64,000 bases of DNA from the NCBI GenBank assembly GCA_038231215.1, contig JBBRLS010000019.1:1-64000 (forward strand), written 5' to 3'. This stretch comes from Schlegelella_A sp038231215 (GTDB lineage Bacteria; Pseudomonadota; Gammaproteobacteria; Burkholderiales; Burkholderiaceae_C). Positions 52,065 through 59,433 of this stretch are shown piece after piece. A program made the translations under genes and the position numbers. The first letter of the stretch is position 1. Each line of letters begins with the position of its first letter. The notes beneath the pieces are model-generated. The model had not been told where the DNA came from. It saw nothing but the letters and a program-made list of their open reading frames with translations, and ran no database searches.

Positions 52065-52973
52065 TCAGCCTCTTCGCGGCATCCGCCAAGGCAGCATCAA
52101 GCGCACCGGCAGCGAGACCACGCGTGGCACGTTCAGTGTCTCGTGCATCGCGGTGACGCGCTCGCCGAGCACGCCGCAGGCGAGCACCGAGCGCGCGTAG
52201 AACGGCGTGTCCTCGAGCGACTGGATCACCTGCGGCACAACCCCCTCGCTGCTGCGCATCGTGCGGTCGAGCAGCCACTTCGAGCGCAGCAGCGCCTGGC
52301 GCGGCGGCGCATCGAAAGGTCTAGCGCTGCCATCAGGCGCGAAGCGCTGGGCGATGACGCGGTCGGCGCCGCTCCTGGGTCGCAGGTCGTAGATCACGGC
52401 GGTGCTGCCGTCGGCGAGTTGCGCGCGCGACCAGTCCCATTCGCGAAACGCCCGGTCGATCGGCTCGTCGCCTTCGTTCGAGTCGAGGTAGGCATGACCG
52501 GCCCAGCGCAGTCCGGGCTGCGGCAAGTCGACCTCGACGCGCGCGACCGGCGCGATCGGCCCCCAGCGGTGGGCGCCCGCCGCATCGAGCGATGTGACGA
52601 AGCGGCTCAGGCCTTGCGGCCACAGGCGCACGCGCCCGCGCACGCGGCGCGGCCACGGGGCTGTGAGCTCGTCGATGTCGATCGCGAGCGACTGGCCGTC
52701 CCATGCCATGCGGCTCGGGCCGACCGAGAGCGCATCGGCGCTGCGCGTCATGTGGCGGCGGCCGCGTTCGGTCATGGTCCAGTGGTTGCCGCCCTGCCCG
52801 TACAACGCGACGTTGATGGCACAGAAGTTCTCGGGGTCGGCCGCTCCGCGAGCCCGTGCGAGGGCGTAGTACGGTGAGAAGACGCTGCCGACGAAGGCGA
52901 TGATGGTCAGCCCGTGCCGGCCGTCGTCGCTGAGGGCGTCGAGGTACCACCAGAGGTAGCCGCCCTGCGCCAC
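52065..52973 (-). CDS. crtC: Hydroxyneurosporene synthase / carotenoid 1,2-hydratase
   Basis: CrtC adds water to the psi end of acyclic carotenoids, the first step towards spheroidene and spirilloxanthin. The core begins G-G-Y-L-W-W-Y-L-D-A-L-S-D-D-G-R-H-G and includes S-V-F-S-P-Y-Y-A, G-P-S-R-M and R-E-W-D-W-S-R-A. The GTG at 52973 (302 residues) was chosen. The frame extends to 53279 (404 residues), but that part overlaps conserved crtD codons and reads as Gly/Ala-rich shadow. Overlap with crtD is 67 bases. It converges with the SDR gene. Confidence 0.88.
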   Translation of the reverse strand: MAQGGYLWWYLDALSDDGRHGLTIIAFVGSVFSPYYALARARGAADPENFCAINVALYGQGGNHWTMTERGRRHMTRSADALSVGPSRMAWDGQSLAIDIDELTAPWPRRVRGRVRLWPQGLSRFVTSLDAAGAHRWGPIAPVARVEVDLPQPGLRWAGHAYLDSNEGDEPIDRAFREWDWSRAQLADGSTAVIYDLRPRSGADRVIAQRFAPDGSARPFDAPPRQALLRSKWLLDRTMRSSEGVVPQVIQSLEDTPFYARSVLACGVLGERVTAMHETLNVPRVVSLPVRLMLPWRMPRRG

Positions 52974-54523
52974 CGCCTGGTCGAATCGAGGTGCGCCATC
53001 AGCGCCTCGACCGCCAGCCGGCCCGACATCGCCGCCATCGGCACGCCCGGCCCTGGATGCACACTGCCCCCCGCCAGGTACAGGCCCGGCACCGGCGTCA
53101 CCGAACCCGACCTCTTGAACTGCGCCCACCAGCCGTGGCTCGCGGCCCCATACAGCGCCCCGCCCGTGCCCGGGAACAGGCGGTTGAAATGCGCCGGAGT
53201 CGTACGCACCACTTGCGACGGCGTCAGCTCGAGTTGCAGGCCGCACTGCTGCAGCAGAGCCAGGCTGCGGTGTTGGCATGGGTCGACCTCCGGATCATCA
53301 AAAGGCCCGCGATCGCCATCGGCAGGAGCGTTGACAAGGCACAGCAAGCGTTCGCGCCGCGGCGTTGCTGCGGCAGAGTCGCATGGGCCACCGCCTGGCA
53401 CATCACCGCGGTCTTGCGCGCACACGTACACGGTGCCGCGCTGCGGCAGGCGGCGCTGCCGGAAGATGTCGTCGAACTCGGACGCGTAGTCATCGTCGAA
53501 GAAGACGTTGTGGCGCACCAGCGGAAAGCCGCTTGTGCGTGCGTGCACGGCCCACGTCACCGCCGACAGTGAACGCCGCGGTGGTGGGACCGCCGGCGCC
53601 GCATGCGCCACCGCATCTCCGAGCAGGCCTTGTGCGAGCGCGCTGGCCTCGCCGTTGAAGACGACCGAGTCGGCCGGCAGCACGCGTCCGTCGGCCAGGC
53701 GCACGCCGCTCACCCTGCCAGTGCGCACCTCGATGCGCTCGCAGGTCTGGCCGTAGTGCAGGCGCACGCCGCGTTGCTGTGCGAGTTGCGCGAGCGCTTG
53801 CGCCAGCGCATGCATGCCGCCGTCGATCGCCCAGACGCCGCTTTGCTCGACATGGGCGACGAGCATCAGCGTGGCCGGCGCCTGCCAAGGCGACGCGCCG
53901 CAGTAGGTGGCATAGCGGCCGAACAGTTGCCGCAGGCGCGGGTCGGCGAAGTGGTGGCCGAGGCGTTGCCACAGGCTCGCAAACGGGCCGAGGCCGGCGA
54001 GCGTGGCGATGCCGGCGGGGCCGAGATCGCGCGCGATGCGCAGTGCGCTCGGTCGTGGCGAGCAGATGTAGGGACGCTCGAGCCGCTCGTAGACGCGCCG
54101 CGCTTCAGCACAGAACGCAAGGTAGCGGCGCCCTTCATCCGGGGTCGCGAAGCGGCTGATCGCATCGGCGGACGCAGCCAGATCGGCAAACAGGTCGAGC
54201 CGCGCATCGCTTGCGCGCCATGCATGGCGCGCAAGAACGCCGAGCGGTCGAAGGGTGAGCAGGCTGTCGAGCGACGCGCCGGCCGCGGCGAGGATCTGAT
54301 CGAACACCCAGCGCATCGTGAACACGGTGGGGCCGGCGTCGATGCGCACGCCGTCGACCTCGACCTGGCGCATCTTGCCGCCGGGCGCGTCGGCCGCTTC
54401 GACGAGCGTGACATCGAGGCCACGGCAGGCGAGCAGGAGCGCGCTGACGAGCCCGCCGATACCCGCGCCGATGACGACCACTTTGTGATCGGGCGCGGCA
54501 CGCGCGCGCTCTGGCTCAGCCAT
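52907..54523 (-). CDS. crtD: Methoxyneurosporene dehydrogenase (hydroxyneurosporene desaturase)
   Basis: CrtD introduces the 3,4 double bond after CrtC hydration. The 538-residue CrtI-like flavoprotein has V-V-V-I-G-A-G-I-G-G-L-V (15-26), G-G-K-M-R and the C-terminal Y-L-A-G-G-S-V-H-P-G-P-G-V-P-M. The last 22 residues (R/S/T-rich) lie in the crtC overlap and are not conserved-looking. The ATG at 54523 overlaps the crtA stop region by 8 bases. Confidence 0.93.
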   Translation of the reverse strand: MAEPERARAAPDHKVVVIGAGIGGLVSALLLACRGLDVTLVEAADAPGGKMRQVEVDGVRIDAGPTVFTMRWVFDQILAAAGASLDSLLTLRPLGVLARHAWRASDARLDLFADLAASADAISRFATPDEGRRYLAFCAEARRVYERLERPYICSPRPSALRIARDLGPAGIATLAGLGPFASLWQRLGHHFADPRLRQLFGRYATYCGASPWQAPATLMLVAHVEQSGVWAIDGGMHALAQALAQLAQQRGVRLHYGQTCERIEVRTGRVSGVRLADGRVLPADSVVFNGEASALAQGLLGDAVAHAAPAVPPPRRSLSAVTWAVHARTSGFPLVRHNVFFDDDYASEFDDIFRQRRLPQRGTVYVCAQDRGDVPGGGPCDSAAATPRRERLLCLVNAPADGDRGPFDDPEVDPCQHRSLALLQQCGLQLELTPSQVVRTTPAHFNRLFPGTGGALYGAASHGWWAQFKRSGSVTPVPGLYLAGGSVHPGPGVPMAAMSGRLAVEALMAHLDSTRRWRRAATSGGTSTPSATTAGTG

Positions 54524-55364
54524 GGCGCCGGCCGTGCCACGAGCCGGTGATCTGCAGCGGCGTGAAGCGCACGAACATCGACTCGCTGAAGTAGTGTTCG
54601 CGGTGCGCGGCGAGGATCGCCTCCTGGTGGGAACCGCTGCGTGCGTAGGCGTCCATCGCGGCCTGATCGTCCCAGACGCTGAAGGTGGCCTGGCGCAGCA
54701 GCGGTGCCTCGCCCAGGCCCACGGCAAGGCGGCACCCCGGCGCGCGCCGCAAGGCGTGTTCGGTCTGCGGCGAGCGGCGCCAGAAGGCGAAGGCGCTGCG
54801 CGGCCGGATCGACGCTCGCGTCAGTGACGCCACCGGCCCATCGACACGCGGCTCGGCCGTCACGCCGATCGATTCGCCGCCCCACTGACCGCGGCTCGAC
54901 GTGGCGCGCAGCTTGGCGATGCACAGCTCGCGGGCGCGTGCGCGATAGCCCTCGACGATGCCCGATGCGGCGGTGAACGCATCGGCATCGGCCTCGCTCG
55001 CGAACACCGCGAACAAACCTTGGCGCGAGCCGCTCGGGCGCAAGCCGAAGCCGCCGTCGTGGCCACTGCCGAGCGCTTTGGCAAAGCGCAAGCCGCGCTC
55101 GCGGCGCAGCGGCCAGTCTCGCAGCACGATGCGCGACCAGCCCCACAACCATGCCGCCGGCTTGAGCTCGACGAGCAGCAGCACGACGACATCGTCGCCG
55201 ACCGATTGCGATGCCGAAGTCGATGCGGTGCAGCTTCGAACGAGCTGCGAAAGCGCGTGCGCCGGCGCTTGGGTGCGCGCGAGCGTTGCGGGTTGCTGCC
55301 GGGCCGGGCCGTCCATCTCTCGATGTTGCGACGTTCCCGGCCGGGCCGCAACCCGGCGGGTCAC
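54516..55364 (-). CDS. crtA: Spheroidene monooxygenase
   Basis: CrtA introduces the C2 keto group (spheroidene to spheroidenone; in some species 2,2'-diketospirilloxanthin) in the presence of oxygen. The 282-residue protein has V-V-V-L-L-L-V-E-L-K, F-A-V-F-A-S-E-A-D-A, F-W-R-R-S-P and the C-terminal Y-F-S-E-S-M-F-V-R-F-T-P. The start is GTG at 55364, overlapping the pufC stop; an ATG at 55316 is an alternative, as the first 50 residues look poorly conserved. Confidence 0.9.
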   Translation of the reverse strand: MTRRVAARPGTSQHREMDGPARQQPATLARTQAPAHALSQLVRSCTASTSASQSVGDDVVVLLLVELKPAAWLWGWSRIVLRDWPLRRERGLRFAKALGSGHDGGFGLRPSGSRQGLFAVFASEADADAFTAASGIVEGYRARARELCIAKLRATSSRGQWGGESIGVTAEPRVDGPVASLTRASIRPRSAFAFWRRSPQTEHALRRAPGCRLAVGLGEAPLLRQATFSVWDDQAAMDAYARSGSHQEAILAAHREHYFSESMFVRFTPLQITGSWHGRRHG

Positions 55365-56743
55365 TTGACCGTGGCCTCGACGCGGCGTGCGGCGGGGTCT
55401 TCGCCCGACAGGTTGGCCTCGGCCTGCATCGGCTTGTCGAGCACGACGCGGTCTTGAGCAATGCCCGCGCCGAGCAGCGAATCGCGGACCGAGGACGCGC
55501 GTTCCCTGGTGAGCTCCTGGTTTGCCGCCAACTCGCCCGAGGCCGGGTGGTAGCCCGAGATCGAGACCTTGGCGGCTGGCGTGTTCGTCATCGTCACGAT
55601 CAGCTGCGCCAGGCCTTTGGCCTGTTCACCTTCGAGTGTGGACGAGCCGACGTCGAAGTACATCACCGAGTGCGCCGGCTCGGCGAGCGGCATCGGCAAG
55701 CTGCCCGGGTTGGCGGCGGCCACTTTTGCGAGTGCCAGAAGTTCGGGGTAGTCCTTGGCCATCGCCGCGCCATACAGCGGCTTGTAAGCGCCCTGGTGGC
55801 AGGTGGCGCAGTTGACCTTCGCCACATCGCCGTGCGGGCCGAGCCGGTTCGGCGGGAAGGTGCTGGTCAGCGGCTCGAGGTAGTCGTTGTTGAGGTCACG
55901 CGCCATGCGGATGCCGTACCACGCAGTCACCCGTTGCGGCGGAGAAATCGCCCACGACTGGAACGACTGCGTGTTGTGGCAGTACGTGCAGTTCACGCCG
56001 AGCGAGGTCGACATGTGCATCATCAGGCCGTAGGTGTGCTCGGCCTGCTTGGTCGAGCTGCGGTTGGCCGCTGCGCCGGTGAACTTTAGCGCCTCGGTGC
56101 CGTTCACGCGGATCGGCTTCGCCTCTTTGAGGTAAGGCGTGAAGGGGTCGGACGGCAACGAAGACAACCCGACGGAAGGCGCCGCCATGTTCTGTCCGGC
56201 CAGATCGCCGAGCAGTGAGTTGGCGTACTTGCGGTCGGTCGGCGCATACCAGACCTGCGTCGGGATGTTGTTGCCGCGGTGGCAGGTGTAGCAGGTCACA
56301 CCCGTGGCGCCGACGTGCTTGTTCCAGTCGCCGTTCAAGTGCTGCGTCATCTGGATCATTCGGCGCGCCACGACCTTGGTGTACTTCGTGTCGTCGGCAA
56401 AGTTCGCGGCGTTGTGGCAGTACGTGCAACCTTCGTTCGGCGCGACCCACGAGGTGATCGCGACCATGTGGCGCGCGAACTGGCCGACGCTCAGGTCGCC
56501 CAGCACCTTGACGTTCTGGTACACCGCGCCGGCCTTCGGGCCTTCGCTACTGGCAGCCGGTGCCGCTTCCGGCGCCTGGTTCAACGGGGCTTGCGCCGCC
56601 AGGGTTCGTGGGTTGTAGATCTGCTCCATGCCGGTGCCGCGGTAGCCGATCTGCACCGACGCGATCGGCGGACGCTCGCAGCCCGCGAGCAGCGTGGCCG
56701 CAAGTGCCGCAGCCAGCCATTTGGAGGTCGTCACGCAGCTCAT
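55361..56743 (-). CDS. pufC: Reaction center tetraheme cytochrome c subunit with C-terminal OmpA-like domain
   Basis: PufC re-reduces the special pair. The 460 residues begin with a lipoprotein signal (A-T-L-L-A-G-C22). Four C-x-x-C-H heme sites follow at 106-110, 151-155, 252-256 and 312-316. After the last heme domain, residues about 360-460 form an OmpA-like fold: Y-F-D-V-G-S-S-T-L, then N-Q-E-L-T-R-E-R-A-S-S-V-R and a closing R-R-V-E-A-T-V. The Asp that binds peptidoglycan in classic OmpA domains (H-T-D) is not seen; the site reads G-Y-H-P. The start overlaps the pufM stop (ATGA) and the stop overlaps the crtA start. Confidence 0.95.
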   Translation of the reverse strand: MSCVTTSKWLAAALAATLLAGCERPPIASVQIGYRGTGMEQIYNPRTLAAQAPLNQAPEAAPAASSEGPKAGAVYQNVKVLGDLSVGQFARHMVAITSWVAPNEGCTYCHNAANFADDTKYTKVVARRMIQMTQHLNGDWNKHVGATGVTCYTCHRGNNIPTQVWYAPTDRKYANSLLGDLAGQNMAAPSVGLSSLPSDPFTPYLKEAKPIRVNGTEALKFTGAAANRSSTKQAEHTYGLMMHMSTSLGVNCTYCHNTQSFQSWAISPPQRVTAWYGIRMARDLNNDYLEPLTSTFPPNRLGPHGDVAKVNCATCHQGAYKPLYGAAMAKDYPELLALAKVAAANPGSLPMPLAEPAHSVMYFDVGSSTLEGEQAKGLAQLIVTMTNTPAAKVSISGYHPASGELAANQELTRERASSVRDSLLGAGIAQDRVVLDKPMQAEANLSGEDPAARRVEATVK

Positions 56744-57714
56744 GGCTTTGCTCCCAGCAAGGCGGGATCGATGCTCAGCGGATACACCGTCGGGTAAGCC
56801 GGCACCACGTGGTGCTTCATCGACCAGAGATACCAGTTGTCGACCACCGGGCCGGTCAGCAGGATGCCGATGCCGCCGACGAGCGGACACAGTACCGCGA
56901 ACCACCAGGCCCAACGGTGGATCGACTCCATCGTCGCGTTGAAGCCCATCGTCCAGCGCCAGAACAGTGCCGCGCGCTCGGAGGCCGTGCCGCGATCGAC
57001 GATCTGCTCGATCTCGCGCTCGCCGCCGTAGCGGCTCACTGCGAGGATGGTGGCGCCGTGCATCGCGAACAGCAGCACCGAGCCATACAGGAACACGATC
57101 GACAACGCATGGAACGGGTTGTAGAACAGGTTGCCGTAGCGCAATGACAAGGCCGAAACCCAGTCGAGGTGCGGGAAGATGCCGAACGGCACCGCCTCGC
57201 CCCAGCTGCCCATCATGATCGGCCGGAAGAAGCCGCACACGAGGTAGAGCCAGATGGCGGCCGCGAACGCCCAGGCCACGTGCGTGCCGAGACCCAACTG
57301 GCGTGCGCGACGATAGGTCCGCACCCACCACAGCAGGATCGACACGGTGAGCAAGAAACCGGTGAAGAGCCACCAGCCGCCCTGCGCGAGCGGCGGGATG
57401 CTCAAGCCGAAGCTCGGCGGTGGCGGCTCGAGCGCGAGCCAGAACAGTTGGCGCACGAGCTGGATCGGGTTCCAGTCGACCGAGGCCAACATGTTGAAGC
57501 CGATGATGTTGAAGGCCAGCGTGCCGAACAGAAGCGACGCTACGCCCAGGCCGCCGAGATAGATCGGGCCGAGCTGCGCATTGCCCAGGCGCCCGAACAA
57601 GTGCACCAGAAAGGGCTTGCCGCTGCGCTTCCAGTCGTCGCGCGGCAACCCGATGCCGTCGTGCAACGGGCCGGTCACCTGGACCGCGGTGAAGAGGTTT
57701 TGATACTCCGCCAT
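56740..57714 (-). CDS. pufM: Photosynthetic reaction center M subunit
   Basis: Core RC subunit with five membrane helices. The 324 residues keep all cofactor ligands at Rhodobacter-like numbers: His182 (accessory bacteriochlorophyll), His202 (special pair), and His219, Glu234 and His266 (non-heme iron). The ATG at 57714 was chosen over 57720 because AGGAG lies 6 bases before it. Confidence 0.97.
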   Translation of the reverse strand: MAEYQNLFTAVQVTGPLHDGIGLPRDDWKRSGKPFLVHLFGRLGNAQLGPIYLGGLGVASLLFGTLAFNIIGFNMLASVDWNPIQLVRQLFWLALEPPPPSFGLSIPPLAQGGWWLFTGFLLTVSILLWWVRTYRRARQLGLGTHVAWAFAAAIWLYLVCGFFRPIMMGSWGEAVPFGIFPHLDWVSALSLRYGNLFYNPFHALSIVFLYGSVLLFAMHGATILAVSRYGGEREIEQIVDRGTASERAALFWRWTMGFNATMESIHRWAWWFAVLCPLVGGIGILLTGPVVDNWYLWSMKHHVVPAYPTVYPLSIDPALLGAKP

Positions 57715-57720
57715 CGTCAT

Positions 57721-57725
57721 CTCCT
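57721..57725 (-). promoter_or_regulatory. Ribosome binding site that fixes the pufM start
   Basis: AGGAG on the - strand directly abuts the upstream ATG (57720), leaving no spacer, but is 6 bases from the ATG at 57714. The second ATG is therefore the likely start and gives the M-A-E-Y-Q-N terminus known from RC-M proteins. Confidence 0.7.
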
Positions 57726-57742
57726 GCTCAGCGTGCCGCGGC

Positions 57743-58567
57743 CTAGCGCCAGATCGGAAGGTTCAGCCACCAGCCCCACCACTCGGGCCAGCCGCGGGTC
57801 CAGAACGGCCCGCTAATCACGATGCACAGGGCTGCGAACCAGACCGACGCGAGCGCTAGGAACAAGCCGAGCCGGTGAATGCCCAGCGTGCCCACCGAGT
57901 AGCCGATGAAGTCGCGGAAGAACGTGTCTTCATGCTCCGGCGTCTTGACGACCTGCCCCTTCTTCGGGTTCGTGGAGGAGAGCACCAGCCCGCCGTGCAG
58001 CGACAGCGCGAGCACGGTGGCGAAGAACAGACTCGCCGCAATCATGTGCGCCGGGTTGTAATGGAAGTGTAGGTACTGGTAGCCGATGTTGCTGACCCAG
58101 TCGAGGTGGCTGTAGATGCCGTACGGAAAAGCATGGCCCCAGCCGCCCATCAGCACCGGGCGGATGACCTGCAGCGTCACGTAGGCCAGGATCGCGAAGC
58201 CGAACGCGACTGGCACGTGATAGCCCATGCCGAGTTTGCGGCAGATCTCGACCTCGCGCAGCGCCCACGACACGAAGGAGCCGATCGCACAGACGGTGAT
58301 GATCTGCCACAGGCCTCCTTGCATCATCGGCGCGAAGTTCAAACCGACCGACAGATCGGGCGGCGCGATGCTGATCTGCCAGAGATTCCAGGTCGGCCCC
58401 ATGGCCGCGCCCCACAGAATCATCAGCGTGCCCAGCAGCGAGAAGAAGGCCGTGGTGACACCGAAGAAGCCGACATAAAACGGCCCCACCCAGAAGTCGA
58501 AGAGATCACCCCCGACCAGGGTGCCGCCGCGGACGCGGTACTTTCTTTCGAAGCTCAGCATGGCCAT
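57743..58567 (-). CDS. pufL: Photosynthetic reaction center L subunit
   Basis: Core RC subunit. The 274 residues begin M-A-M-L-S-F-E-R-K-Y-R-V-R-G-G. Ligands are offset by one from Rhodobacter: His154 (accessory bacteriochlorophyll), His174 (special pair), His191 and His231 (iron). Glu213, Asp214 and Ser224 on the proton path to QB are kept. GAGGAG precedes the ATG at 58567. It lies 28 bases before pufM. Confidence 0.97.
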   Translation of the reverse strand: MAMLSFERKYRVRGGTLVGGDLFDFWVGPFYVGFFGVTTAFFSLLGTLMILWGAAMGPTWNLWQISIAPPDLSVGLNFAPMMQGGLWQIITVCAIGSFVSWALREVEICRKLGMGYHVPVAFGFAILAYVTLQVIRPVLMGGWGHAFPYGIYSHLDWVSNIGYQYLHFHYNPAHMIAASLFFATVLALSLHGGLVLSSTNPKKGQVVKTPEHEDTFFRDFIGYSVGTLGIHRLGLFLALASVWFAALCIVISGPFWTRGWPEWWGWWLNLPIWR

Positions 58568-58645
58568 TTGATCGCTCCTCACAACCGACGAATCGGTCCG
58601 TTTCTTGTGCTGTCTTGTGGACTGTCAAGAAGAAGAATTCGCATC

Positions 58646-58689
58646 GGCGGGCGGGGTGTGGCCCCAGCCGGCAGCCGCCCCGGCCCGCC
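58646..58689 (-). promoter_or_regulatory. Intercistronic hairpin between pufA and pufL
   Basis: A GC-rich stem (GGCGGGC at 58646-58652 pairing with GCCCGCC at 58683-58689, with inner G/C pairing) sits in the 140-base pufA-pufL gap. In Rhodobacter a hairpin at this place protects the pufBA segment and sets a high LH1:RC ratio. Position and stem strength suggest the same role here; function is inferred. The rest of the gap has no gene. Confidence 0.65.
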
Positions 58690-58707
58690 TTTGCACAACA
58701 ACACCGT

Positions 58708-58899
58708 TTATTTGGACGGGGGCATCGCCGAATTCTGCGCAGCCTTCGCGGCTTTCACCGTATCGGGGTGCCAGGTGTTGATGTTGTAGCGATCGCCACT
58801 GATCTGGATCAGGTGGATGCTCGTGGAGACGAAGGCGATCAACAGCCCCGTCAAAATGATCGCCTTGCGGGGATCGACAACTCGCCAAAAACGCCACAT
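58708..58899 (-). CDS. pufA: LH1 light-harvesting alpha polypeptide
   Basis: A 63-residue LH1 alpha chain. It starts M-W-R-F-W-R-V-V-D-P-R and has the membrane helix about 12-34 with the bacteriochlorophyll ligand His29 (S-I-H-L). A long hydrophilic tail ends in P-P-S-K. A strong ribosome site (AAAGGAAG) precedes it. It follows the extra beta-like gene by 16 bases, an order not seen in the simple pufBA arrangement. Confidence 0.95.
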   Translation of the reverse strand: MWRFWRVVDPRKAIILTGLLIAFVSTSIHLIQISGDRYNINTWHPDTVKAAKAAQNSAMPPSK

Positions 58900-58915
58900 G
58901 TTGGCTTCCTTTCAG

Positions 58916-59140
58916 TTAGGTCAGTTGAGACATCACGGTGTACACAGCGGACTGCACGCCAGTCCACACGGAGCGCGCATCTTCTGCCCCGGGCAGCCAG
59001 GTTCGCCAGTTCCAGTGGAACAACTGCGAAGCCAGCGAAACGAGAAGGAAGACGACAAAGATCGCGGCGTAGATCATGTGCAGACCCTCGAGTGGGCTGC
59101 CATGCTTCGCCACCGGACCATTCGCGGTTTCATGTGTCAT
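58916..59140 (-). CDS. Extra LH1 beta-like polypeptide with Gln at the bacteriochlorophyll-ligand position
   Basis: A 74-residue protein between pufB and pufA with a strong ribosome site (GGAGG, 5-6 bases before the ATG at 59140). It aligns with PufB without gaps across the helix: His21 matches PufB His19; 18 residues later PufB has ligand His37 and this protein has Gln39; then W43-x-W-R-x-W48 matches PufB W41-x-W-R-x-W46. The helix core differs (V-V-F-L-L-V-S-L-A-S). A C-terminal extension of about 25 residues (P-G-A-E-D-A-R then a helical stretch) is absent from PufB. It is not PufX or PufQ by sequence. A role in the LH1 ring (gap or quinone channel, specialised position, assembly) is inference. 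Confidence 0.8.
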   Translation of the reverse strand: MTHETANGPVAKHGSPLEGLHMIYAAIFVVFLLVSLASQLFHWNWRTWLPGAEDARSVWTGVQSAVYTVMSQLT

Positions 59141-59145
59141 AGCCA

Positions 59146-59151
59146 CCTCCA
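59146..59151 (-). promoter_or_regulatory. Ribosome binding site of the LH1 beta-like gene
   Basis: GGAGGT (- strand) lies before the ATG at 59140 and inside a longer in-frame start at 59152. It supports real, efficient translation of the extra gene and the shorter start. Confidence 0.7.
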
Positions 59152-59165
59152 TGTCTACCGCGTCG

Positions 59166-59309
59166 TCAGAACCAAGGACGCCAGATCCACACTAGGCTGT
59201 GCGCCACTAACGCGCCCACCGCCCACAACAGGTAACCCTGGATGTAGTACTTGTGGAACTCCTGGCACTCGTCGTCTGTCAGCCCTGAAGGATTCACGCT
59301 TGCAGGCAT
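59166..59309 (-). CDS. pufB: LH1 light-harvesting beta polypeptide
   Basis: A 47-residue LH1 beta chain: S-G-L-T-D-D-E-C-Q-E-F-H19, the membrane helix, ligand His37 (V-A-H-S-L) and the closing W-I-W-R-P-W-F. Start 59309 has GAGGTG at suitable distance. It is first puf gene, 124 bases after bchZ; that gap holds no clear promoter or gene, so puf may be read from bchC-Z as well as from a promoter inside bchZ. Confidence 0.95.
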   Translation of the reverse strand: MPASVNPSGLTDDECQEFHKYYIQGYLLWAVGALVAHSLVWIWRPWF

Positions 59310-59433
59310 AGCTTTCACCTCTTTCTTCGGTTGCCTTACGGCATCGGCAGCGTTTTGAAGACGCCGCCCAGACCACCGCTGCGTTGCCACTGCGGCACCT
59401 TTGCGCGGGCGTTCGACAATGGGCAGAGGCTGT

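Noticed and set aside
52012..52200. Short + strand open frame beyond the SDR gene
   Set aside because: Overlaps the conserved 3' end of crtC on the other strand, has Arg/Gly/Thr-rich sequence with no pattern, and no ribosome site.
52974..53279. N-terminal 102-codon extension of crtC
   Set aside because: Conserved crtD codons occupy this stretch in another frame and the extension reads as low complexity; the CrtC homology starts at the GTG at 52973.
58916..59140. The extra gene between pufB and pufA as pufX or pufQ
   Set aside because: Gene position differs (pufX follows pufM; pufQ precedes pufB), and the His-18 spacing and W-x-W-R-x-W motif match LH1 beta, not PufX or PufQ as I know them.
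59310..59433. puf promoter or pufQ gene in the bchZ-pufB gap
   Set aside because: No credible -35/-10 pair, PpsR dyad or coding frame with membrane helix was found in the 124 bases; the puf promoter may lie within bchZ.
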